From an uncultured Propionibacteriaceae bacterium (GTDB taxonomy: Bacteria; Actinomycetota; Actinomycetes; Propionibacteriales; Propionibacteriaceae), in NCBI GenBank assembly GCA_937988865.1, contig CALKHV010000156.1:1-12485 (forward strand): 12,485 nucleotides of DNA, given 5' to 3'. Position numbers and translations under genes: made by a program. Position 1 is the first letter of the stretch. Each line of letters opens with the position of its first letter. Positions 6,393 to 12,485 of the stretch are shown here, piece after piece. Below the pieces are notes generated by a model. The model searched no databases. It had not been told where the DNA came from and worked only from the letters and a program-made list of their open reading frames with translations.

Positions 6393-7288
6393 GCACCACC
6401 CTCACCCACCTCCAGGCCCTGGAGTCGGAATCGATCCACATCTTCCGCGAGGTGGTCGCCGAACTTGAGCGTCCGGTGCTGCTGTTCTCGGGCGGCAAGG
6501 ACTCCGTCGTGATGCTGCACCTGGCCCGGAAGGCCTTCTGGCCGGGCCCGGTGCCGTTCCCCGTGCTGCACGTCGACACCGGACACAACTTCGACGAGGT
6601 CATGACCTATCGCGACGAGCAGGTTGCGAAGCTCGGGCTGAGGCTGGTCGTGGCGAACGTCCAGGACTACATCGACGACGGACGCCTGCTCGAGCGCGCC
6701 GACGGCACGCGCAATCCGCTGCAGACCCAGCCCCTGCTGGACGCGATCGCCGACGGGCGCTTCGACGCGGTCTTCGGAGGCGGACGCCGTGACGAGGAGA
6801 AGGCCCGCGCCAAGGAGCGTGTGGTGAGCCTGCGTGACGAGTTCGGGCAGTGGGACCCGCGCAACCAGCGTCCCGAGTTGTGGAGCCTGTACAACCCGCG
6901 GCACCGCCCGGGCGAGCACGTGCGGGTCTTCCCGCTGTCGAACTGGACCGAACTCGACGTCTGGCACTACATCGAGGCAGAGGGCATCGAGCTTCCGAGC
7001 CTCTACTACGCGCACGAGCGCGAGGTCTTCACCCGGGACGGGATGCTGCTCGCGGTCGGGCCCGTGTCACTGCCGCGCGACGGCGAGGTCATCGAGGTGC
7101 GCACGGTGCGGTACCGGACGGTCGGTGACATGAGTTGCACGGGCGCCGTGGCGTCCGGCGCACTCACGGTGGCCGACGTCATCGCCGAGGTCGCCACCAC
7201 CCGCATCACCGAGCGCGGGGCCACCCGCGCGGACGATCGCCTCACCGAGGCAGCGATGGAAGACCGCAAGAAGGAAGGGTACTTCTGA
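6389..7288 (+). CDS. cysD: sulfate adenylyltransferase small subunit CysD
   Basis: The 299-residue catalytic subunit of ATP sulfurylase, which makes APS and pyrophosphate from sulfate and ATP. The PP-loop SGGKDS (34-39) binds ATP. Other family stretches are HVDTGHNFDEVMTYRD (61-76), FGGGRRDEEKARAKER (129-144), WDPRNQRPELW (155-165) and SNWTELDVW (184-192). The C-terminal tail ending KKEGYF is typical of complete CysD. GGAGGAG at 6377-6383 lies 5 nt before ATG 6389, which overlaps the cysH stop (ATGA). It works as a heterodimer with the GTPase CysN, whose gene follows with a 1-nt overlap. Confidence 0.96.
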   Translation: MSTTLTHLQALESESIHIFREVVAELERPVLLFSGGKDSVVMLHLARKAFWPGPVPFPVLHVDTGHNFDEVMTYRDEQVAKLGLRLVVANVQDYIDDGRLLERADGTRNPLQTQPLLDAIADGRFDAVFGGGRRDEEKARAKERVVSLRDEFGQWDPRNQRPELWSLYNPRHRPGEHVRVFPLSNWTELDVWHYIEAEGIELPSLYYAHEREVFTRDGMLLAVGPVSLPRDGEVIEVRTVRYRTVGDMSCTGAVASGALTVADVIAEVATTRITERGATRADDRLTEAAMEDRKKEGYF

Positions 7289-8622
7289 TGACCACGCACG
7301 GTTCTGCTCCCCGATCGACACTGCTGAGGCTCGCGACGGCCGGGTCGGTCGACGACGGCAAGTCCACCCTCGTGGGACGCCTGTTGTACGACTCGAAGGT
7401 CGTGCTGACCGACCAACTGGACGCCGTCCGCCGCGTCAGCGAGGCCAAGGGCCTCGGACACGTCGACCTCGCGCTGCTCACCGACGGCCTGCGGGCCGAG
7501 CGCGAACAGGGCATCACGATCGACGTCGCCTACCGCTACTTCGCCACCGCCGAGCGGACGTTCATCCTCGCCGACTGCCCCGGGCACGTGCAGTACACCC
7601 GCAACACCGTCACCGGTTCGTCGACCGCGGACGTCCTGGTGCTCGTCGTCGACGTCCGCAAGGGCGTCCTCGAGCAGACCCGACGCCACCTGTCGGTCGG
7701 ACGCCTGCTCCGCGTCCCCCACGTCGTCGTCGCGGTGAACAAGATCGACCTGGTCGACTACAGCCAGGACGCCTACGAAGCGGTCGCCGAGCAGGTGAAC
7801 GGCATCGCCACGAGTCTCGGCGTCCCCGACGTCACCACGATCCCGGTGTCGGCCCTGCTCGGGGACAACATCGTCGACCGTTCCGGGAAGACGCCGTGGT
7901 ACGACGGCCCCTCGCTGCTGGAATTGCTCCACACCCTCCAACCTGAGGAGCGCGTGCAGGGCAGGCCCTTCCGCTTCCCGGTGCAACTGGCCATCCGTCC
8001 CCAGGGCGCCGCGGCCGAGGCGGGCCTGTCGGAGTACCGCGGGTACGCCGGGCAGGTGGCGTCCGGATCCGTCCGGGTGGGCGACGAGGTCGTGGTGCTG
8101 CCCTCGGGTCGCCGGACGACCGTGAGCGGCATCGACACCTTCGACGGTGAGCTGCGTGAGGCGTTCGCGCCGCAATCGGTGACGCTGCGGCTCGCCGACG
8201 AGGTCGACATCAGCCGGGGCGAGCTCATCGCGTCCGCAGCCGAGGCGCCCGTCCCCACGCAGGACCTCGACGGCCTGATCGCGTGGCTGTCCGAGGGCCC
8301 CCTGCGGGTGGGTCAGCGCGTGCTGGTCAAGCACACGACCCGCACGGTCCAGGGGATCGTCCGCCAGGTCAACGGACGCCTCGACCTCGACACGCTCGCG
8401 TCGGTGCCGGCCGACCACCTGGCCCTGAACGACATCGGCCGGGTCTCGATCCGTGTGTCGGCCCCGCTCGCGCTCGAGGACTACGCCACGTCGCGCAGCA
8501 CGGGCTCGTTCCTGCTGATCGACCCCCAGACCGGCGGGAACCTGGCAGCGGGCATGGTGCGCGCACCCAGCGGCGTGGACGACACCGGTTCACCGGACGA
8601 CGTCTCGGACTGGTCGATCTGA
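7288..8622 (+). CDS. cysN: sulfate adenylyltransferase GTPase subunit CysN
   Basis: A 444-residue EF-Tu-like GTPase that drives APS formation by CysD through GTP hydrolysis. Motifs: G1 GSVDDGKST (19-27), the switch I region EREQGITIDVAY (71-82), G3 DCPGH (96-100) and G4 NKID (151-154). Beta-barrel domains follow from about residue 220 to the end. In many actinobacteria CysN is fused to APS kinase (CysC); here the protein stops after the GTPase and barrels, so no kinase domain is present. A strong purine run, AAGGAAGGG (7271-7279), precedes ATG 7288, which shares one base with the cysD stop (TGATG). The stop shares one base with the next start. Confidence 0.95.
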   Translation: MTTHGSAPRSTLLRLATAGSVDDGKSTLVGRLLYDSKVVLTDQLDAVRRVSEAKGLGHVDLALLTDGLRAEREQGITIDVAYRYFATAERTFILADCPGHVQYTRNTVTGSSTADVLVLVVDVRKGVLEQTRRHLSVGRLLRVPHVVVAVNKIDLVDYSQDAYEAVAEQVNGIATSLGVPDVTTIPVSALLGDNIVDRSGKTPWYDGPSLLELLHTLQPEERVQGRPFRFPVQLAIRPQGAAAEAGLSEYRGYAGQVASGSVRVGDEVVVLPSGRRTTVSGIDTFDGELREAFAPQSVTLRLADEVDISRGELIASAAEAPVPTQDLDGLIAWLSEGPLRVGQRVLVKHTTRTVQGIVRQVNGRLDLDTLASVPADHLALNDIGRVSIRVSAPLALEDYATSRSTGSFLLIDPQTGGNLAAGMVRAPSGVDDTGSPDDVSDWSI

Positions 8623-10493
8623 TGGGACGCCTCGTCCTCGCGTTGCACGGGTCGCGCAATCCGGGCGCGCCCAGGGTCGCCGGCGAGTTGCGCGACGCGG
8701 TGGCCTCCCGGCTGCCGGGGGTCTCGGTGACGGTCGGCTACGTCGACGTGTTGGCCCCCCACGTCTCCGACGTGCTCGTCGACGCCCCGGGCGCGGTCGT
8801 CGTCCCCGTCTTCCTCACCGCCGGGTACCACGTCGCCTCCGACCTGCCCGACGCCGTGGCCGCCGCCGGGGGCACCGCGACGCTCACCCGGCACGTGGGC
8901 CCCCTGCTGCTGGACGCCGTTGCGGAGCGACTCGCTGAGGCGGGCGGTCCCGGGGACGGCGTCGTGCTCGCCGCAGCCGGCTCGCTGCGCGCGGGTTCGG
9001 TGGGCGAGGTCGAGGCTGCGGCCACAGCCCTGGAGGCCCGTCTCGGCGTCCCCGTGCGTCCGGGCTACATCTACGCAGCGACCCCTCCGGTCGAGTCGGC
9101 CTTCGCCGAACTCGTCGCCGAGGGCAGGACCGACCTGTCCGTCGCCCCCTACGCGATCGCACCCGGCCTGTTCGAGGACCGGCTCCGCGCGCTGGGCGCA
9201 ACTCGTGTGAGCGCCGCCATCGGCGTCCACCGCGTGCTGGTGGACGCGATCGTGGCGCAGTACCGGGCGTCCTTCCGTTCGCCGGAGATGCCCGCCTACC
9301 TCTCCGGCCTCCATCTGGCCGGCCGTCGCGTCCTGGTCGCCGGGGCGGGGCGGGTGGCCACGCGGCGGATCACCGGACTGCTCGCCGCAGGGGCCGATGT
9401 GGTCGCGGTGGCGCCCACGGCGTCCGATGAGGTTGCCGCGTGGGCGTCCGGGGGTCGGCTCGACTGGCTCCGGCGTCCGGTGTCGGCGGCGGACGTGACC
9501 GACGCCTGGTACGTCGTCGCGGCCACCGACGACGCTGTCGCGAACGACCTGGTCGGACGCGCGGCCGAAGCGCAGCGCACGTTCTGCGTCCGGGCTGACA
9601 CCGTCGACGAGGGCAGTGCGAGGACGCCGGCTGGCGGGAGCGTCGCCGGACTCGCCGTCGGCGTCGTCGGACGCCGGGAACCGCGCCGCTCGGCGGAGGC
9701 CCGCGACGTCGCAGTGGCCGCGCTGGAGGCCTGGGACGCGAGGGACCGTCCCGACCCGGTTCGGCCCGGGAGCGTCGTGCTCGTGGGCGGCGGGCCGGGT
9801 GATCCCGACCTCATCACCGTGGGCGGACTCCGTGCCGTACGCGAGGCGGACGTCCTGGTCTTCGATCGGCTGGCCCCCCTCGCCGTCCTCGAGGAAGCGC
9901 GTCCGGGAGCCCTGCTCGTCGACGTCGGCAAGGAACCCCACGGCCGCCAGACCCCTCAGGAGCGGATCAACGAGATGCTCATTGAACACGCCCTGGCGGG
10001 ACGCCGCGTGGTGCGCCTCAAGGGCGGCGACCCGTTCGTCTTCGGACGCGGGGGCGAGGAGGCGCTCGCGTGCGCGGAGGCCGGCATCGCCGTGCGGGTG
10101 GTTCCCGGGGTGACGTCCTCGGTCGCGGCGGCCGCCCTCGCGGGCATCCCGGTCACCCACCGGACGCTGTCACAGGGTTTCACCGTCGTCTCGGGCCATG
10201 TGCCCCCCGGCGACCCCCGGAGCACGGTCGACTGGGCTGCCCTGGCTCGCGGGGGGACGACCCTCGTGGTGCTCATGGGCGTCACACACTTGAAGGTCAT
10301 CGCGGACGCCCTGACGGCAGCCGGTCTGCCGGCGTCGACACCGGCCGCGGTCGTCGAGCGCGCCGGCCACCCGGCGATGCGCGTGGTGCGGGCGTCCCTC
10401 GGGGACGTGGCGCAGCACGCGGACGCCCTCGGCGTCCGGCCCCCCGCCATCACCGTCATCGGTGCCGTGGCCGCCCTGGACCTGCCACGATGA
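8622..10493 (+). CDS. trifunctional siroheme synthase (CbiX/SirB-SirC-SUMT fusion)
   Basis: A 623-residue fusion carrying the siroheme branch from uroporphyrinogen III. Residues 1-225 resemble SirB/CbiX chelatase: His9 in LALHGSR and His70 in LTAGYHVASDLP are the expected metal/catalytic histidines, and a second half (PYAIAPGLFEDRL, 176-188) lacks the His. Residues 230-370 are an NAD-binding precorrin-2 dehydrogenase (GAGRVATRR 241-249, VVAATDDAVAND 298-309). Residues 382-623 are uroporphyrinogen-III C-methyltransferase (LVGGGPGDPDLIT 387-399, VRLKGGDPFVFGRGGEE 464-480, VVPGVTSS 493-500, GIPVTHR 508-514). Classical CysG uses one domain for dehydrogenation and iron insertion; here the middle domain lacks the helical module of CysG residues 148-215, and a separate chelatase is added. 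ATG 8622 overlaps the cysN stop by one base. The product supplies siroheme to Sir; a cobalt-chelating role in B12 synthesis is less likely from context. Confidence 0.9.
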   Translation: MGRLVLALHGSRNPGAPRVAGELRDAVASRLPGVSVTVGYVDVLAPHVSDVLVDAPGAVVVPVFLTAGYHVASDLPDAVAAAGGTATLTRHVGPLLLDAVAERLAEAGGPGDGVVLAAAGSLRAGSVGEVEAAATALEARLGVPVRPGYIYAATPPVESAFAELVAEGRTDLSVAPYAIAPGLFEDRLRALGATRVSAAIGVHRVLVDAIVAQYRASFRSPEMPAYLSGLHLAGRRVLVAGAGRVATRRITGLLAAGADVVAVAPTASDEVAAWASGGRLDWLRRPVSAADVTDAWYVVAATDDAVANDLVGRAAEAQRTFCVRADTVDEGSARTPAGGSVAGLAVGVVGRREPRRSAEARDVAVAALEAWDARDRPDPVRPGSVVLVGGGPGDPDLITVGGLRAVREADVLVFDRLAPLAVLEEARPGALLVDVGKEPHGRQTPQERINEMLIEHALAGRRVVRLKGGDPFVFGRGGEEALACAEAGIAVRVVPGVTSSVAAAALAGIPVTHRTLSQGFTVVSGHVPPGDPRSTVDWAALARGGTTLVVLMGVTHLKVIADALTAAGLPASTPAAVVERAGHPAMRVVRASLGDVAQHADALGVRPPAITVIGAVAALDLPR

Positions 10494-10903
10494 CCCGCGA
10501 TCGCGACGCGGCCGGCCGTCCGCGACAGGCACGGCCCCGGGACGCGCTCGGACGACCCCTGCCCTACGGTGCCGAGGGCGTCGAACCGGTGTCGGAGGAA
10601 CCGCTCCCCGCGCTGGAGTCCCTGGCGCTGGCGAGGAGCCTGGTGGCAGAGGGCAGGCCGTTCTCGGCGCACGAGGTGCTGGAGGCCCGCTGGAAGGCGT
10701 GCCCCGCCGACGAACGGGAGCTGTGGCAGGGGCTGGCGCAGATCTGTGTTGGCCTGACGCACGCCGCCCGCGGCAACAGCGTGGGGGCCGCTAGGCTCCT
10801 GGAACGCGGCGCGGGTCAGCTCGACTCCTACGCCGCCCGTGGGGGCCCGACCTACGGCCTCGACCTCGCCGAGATCGTCGCCTGCGTCCGGGAACCTAGA
10901 TGA
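10490..10903 (+). CDS. DUF309 family protein
   Basis: A 137-residue protein of unknown function. After a basic, low-complexity N-terminus (about 1-25) comes a helical DUF309 core: SAHEVLEARWKA (59-70), ELWQGLAQICVGLTHAARGN (77-96) and GAARLLERGAGQL (99-111). The conserved H-E pair (61-62), the Q-G-L-x-Q motif and H91-x2-R-G-N are family hallmarks, and the His/Glu pattern suggests metal or ligand binding, though none is proven. ATG 10490 overlaps the siroheme synthase stop by 4 nt (ATGA), so it is co-expressed with sulfate reduction. A role in siroheme or sulfur metabolism is guilt by association only. It holds the only TGT cysteine codon among the ten large operon genes (residue 86). Its 3' end overlaps the convergent serA by 8 nt. 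Confidence 0.85.
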   Translation: MTRDRDAAGRPRQARPRDALGRPLPYGAEGVEPVSEEPLPALESLALARSLVAEGRPFSAHEVLEARWKACPADERELWQGLAQICVGLTHAARGNSVGAARLLERGAGQLDSYAARGGPTYGLDLAEIVACVREPR

Positions 10904-10912
10904 CCCGCACCG
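10887..10912. other. convergent operon junction without visible terminator
   Basis: The plus-strand operon ends with TGA at 10901-10903 and the minus-strand serA ends with TAG at 10898-10896, so the two coding regions overlap by 8 bases tail to tail. I see no strong GC-rich hairpin with a T-run on either strand. Termination may be Rho-dependent or occur inside the opposing gene. Confidence 0.6.
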
Positions 10913-12065
10913 ACAGGACGCCCTCGATCGCACGGACCTCGTCGGCGAGATCCTGCGGGATCGCGCCCTCGACGTCGATCAGCGTGTAGGCCAGTTCGCC
11001 GCGCGACTTGTTGAGCAGGTCGGCGATGTTGAGGCCGGCATCGGCCAGCAGCGTCGAAATGCGTCCCACCATGTTCGGGACGTTCGCGTTCGCGATCGCC
11101 AACCGACGTGAGCCCTCCGAGCGGGGCAGGGCAGCGTCCGGGAAGTTGACCGAGTTCGAGATGTCACCGTTCTCGAGGTAACCACGAAGTTCCTCGGCCG
11201 CCATGACGGCGCAGTTGTCCTCGGCCTCACCCGTGGACGCACCGAGGTGCGGCGTCGCGATGACCCCCGGATGGCCGGCCAGGAGCGCCGACGGGAAGTC
11301 GCACACGTACCCGCGCAGGTGGTGCTTGTCGAGAGCGTCCACGACGGCCTGCTCGTCGACGATCTGGCCACGCGAGAAGTTCAGCAGCACCGCGCGCGAC
11401 TTCATCAGCGCGAGCCGGTCGGCGTTGACGAGTCCGCGTGTGCCGTCGACGAGGGGCACGTGGAGGGTGACGACGTCCGAGCGCCGCAACAATTCCTCGA
11501 TGCTGGTCGCCCGCTCGACGTTCGCCGTCAGCTGCCAGGCGTGGCGCACGGTGATCTGCGGGTCGAAACCGAGGACGCGCATGCCCAGCGCTGCCGCAGC
11601 GTTCGCGACCTGCACCCCGATCGCACCGAGACCGACGACGCCGAGGACGCGTCCCGGCAGTTCGAAACCGACGAACGACTTCTTGCCCTTCTCGACGGCT
11701 GCCTCGATCTGCTCGGACGTCCCCTCGAGCCCGCGGCTGAATTCGACCGCCGGCACGATGTTCCGCGCGGCGAGCAACAGCCCGGCGAGGACCAGTTCCT
11801 TGACGGCGTTCGCGTTTGCTCCCGGTGTGTTGAAGACCGGGATCCCCCGCGCGCTGAGGGCGGCGACGGGCACGTTGTTGGTTCCCGCACCTGCCCGGGC
11901 CACCGCCAGGACGGACGCGGGGATCGTCAGCGCGTGCAGGTTCGCCGACCGCACCAGAAGTGCGTCCGGGTCGGAAAGGTCGGACGCGACGACGTACGAA
12001 CCCGAGGGAAGTCGCGACAACCCGTGCCCGCTGATCGCGTTGAGGGTCTGGACGCGGTAAACCAT
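10896..12065 (-). CDS. serA: D-3-phosphoglycerate dehydrogenase
   Basis: A 389-residue NAD-dependent enzyme oxidising 3-phosphoglycerate to 3-phosphohydroxypyruvate, the first step of serine synthesis. The N-terminal substrate domain (1-95) has ARAGAGTNNV (56-65) and NTPGANANAVKE (79-90). The Rossmann domain has GLGAIG (145-150) and Asp168 for NAD. Catalytic Arg232 (NFSRG) and His273 (TPHLGAST) are present, but the usual Glu of the relay seems replaced: the stretch reads DFPSALLAGH (256-265), where relatives have DFPxE. A single C-terminal ACT domain (about 320-389) suggests amino-acid feedback. This is the short PGDH form without the intervening domain of mycobacterial SerA. ATG at 12065 lies one base after the serC stop, so the pair is a translationally coupled operon. 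Confidence 0.93.
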   Translation of the reverse strand: MVYRVQTLNAISGHGLSRLPSGSYVVASDLSDPDALLVRSANLHALTIPASVLAVARAGAGTNNVPVAALSARGIPVFNTPGANANAVKELVLAGLLLAARNIVPAVEFSRGLEGTSEQIEAAVEKGKKSFVGFELPGRVLGVVGLGAIGVQVANAAAALGMRVLGFDPQITVRHAWQLTANVERATSIEELLRRSDVVTLHVPLVDGTRGLVNADRLALMKSRAVLLNFSRGQIVDEQAVVDALDKHHLRGYVCDFPSALLAGHPGVIATPHLGASTGEAEDNCAVMAAEELRGYLENGDISNSVNFPDAALPRSEGSRRLAIANANVPNMVGRISTLLADAGLNIADLLNKSRGELAYTLIDVEGAIPQDLADEVRAIEGVLSVRVI

Positions 12066-12066
12066 C

Positions 12067-12485
12067 TCAGGCGTTCCGACGCTCGAAGTCGGCCATGAAG
12101 TCGATCAGGGCCTCGACGCCCTCGATGGGCATGGCGTTGTAGATGGACGCCCGCATCCCGCCCACGCTGCGGTGCCCCGCGAGGTTGGTCAGCCCGGCCG
12201 CGGTGGCCTCGGCGACGAAGGTCTTGTCGAGGTCGGGCCTGGCCGTCACGAACGGGACGTTCATCCAGGAGCGGGAGTCGAGCGCGACCGGGTTGGAGTA
12301 GAACCCGGACTCATCGATGAACGAGTACAGGCGGGTCGCCTTGGCCGAGTTGCGCACGGCCATGGCCTCCAGCCCACCCAGCGACTGCACCCACTCCAGG
12401 ATGAGTCCGAGCAGGTAGACGCTGAAGGTCGGCGGGGTGTTGAGCATCGAGTCGCTGGCCGCCATCTGCGCGTAGTCGAAGATCG
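12067..12485 (-). CDS. serC: phosphoserine aminotransferase, C-terminal part
   Basis: This is the 3' part of a gene that runs off the right edge; about 138 C-terminal residues are visible. The stretch FDYAQMAASDSMLNTPPTF followed by SVYLLG is diagnostic of SerC (relatives have SMxNTPPTxxIY), and the end has RSWMNVPF, GHRSVGGMRASIYNAMP and EALIDFMADFE, all typical. The enzyme uses PLP and glutamate to convert 3-phosphohydroxypyruvate to phosphoserine, directly after SerA. The PLP lysine lies outside the window. The internal ATG at 12465 is not the start because the frame continues upstream with SerC-like residues. The TGA is one base from the serA start. Confidence 0.93.
   Translation of the reverse strand, partial: IFDYAQMAASDSMLNTPPTFSVYLLGLILEWVQSLGGLEAMAVRNSAKATRLYSFIDESGFYSNPVALDSRSWMNVPFVTARPDLDKTFVAEATAAGLTNLAGHRSVGGMRASIYNAMPIEGVEALIDFMADFERRNA

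Noticed and set aside
7006..8418. Long minus-strand ORF opposite cysD-cysN (470 codons)
   Set aside because: Antisense shadow; the plus strand has full CysD and CysN motif sets.
7288..8622. CysN-CysC bifunctional protein
   Set aside because: The reading frame ends at 444 residues, with no kinase P-loop after the GTPase and barrel domains.
8481..10160. Long minus-strand ORF opposite the siroheme synthase fusion (559 codons)
   Set aside because: Antisense shadow with biased composition and no recognised motifs.
1..12485. CRISPR arrays, tRNA/rRNA genes, insertion sequences, phage or toxin-antitoxin genes
   Set aside because: No regularly spaced repeats, tRNA-like arms, transposase motifs or terminal inverted repeats were seen; the region is ordinary chromosomal metabolism.

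Overview
The window comes from a high-GC chromosome with tightly packed, overlapping genes. The gene content (a short siroheme sulfite reductase of the mycobacterial SirA/NirA type, an APS reductase, an actinobacterial-style leader peptide) points to an actinobacterium. A member of the Propionibacteriaceae or a relative is my guess; nothing in the sequence fixes the genus.

Layout. Bases 1-318 hold no large gene but form a regulatory leader: a dyad-rich stretch (61-89), a probable -10 element (118-123), a small ORF (131-214) ending Met-Cys-Cys-Ala-Cys-stop, and about 100 nt that can fold so as to cover the first start codon. From 319 to 10903 a single plus-strand operon of ten genes encodes sulfate uptake (substrate-binding lipoprotein, CysT, CysW, CysA), sulfite reductase, APS reductase, both ATP sulfurylase subunits (CysD, CysN), a three-domain siroheme synthase fusion and a DUF309 protein. 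Except for a 9-nt overlap-free 21-nt gap before the sulfite reductase, all junctions overlap by 1 or 4 nt. On the minus strand, serA (10896-12065) and the 3' part of serC (12067 to the window edge) form a second operon that converges on the first; the two coding regions overlap by 8 nt at their 3' ends.

How it works together. Sulfate is imported by the ABC transporter, activated to APS by CysDN, reduced directly to sulfite by a four-cysteine cluster-type CysH, and reduced to sulfide by Sir. The siroheme needed by Sir is made from uroporphyrinogen III by the fusion protein of the same operon. No APS kinase is present, matching the APS (not PAPS) route. Ferredoxin, its reductase, CysE and CysK must lie elsewhere. 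SerA and SerC make serine, the carbon skeleton for cysteine.

The most interesting element is the leader: a probable leaderless, cysteine-tailed peptide whose Cys codons are complementary to the start region of the first transporter gene. This suggests a cysteine-sensing translational switch, related to the polycysteine leaderless ORFs described in mycobacteria, controlling the whole sulfate-to-sulfide operon.
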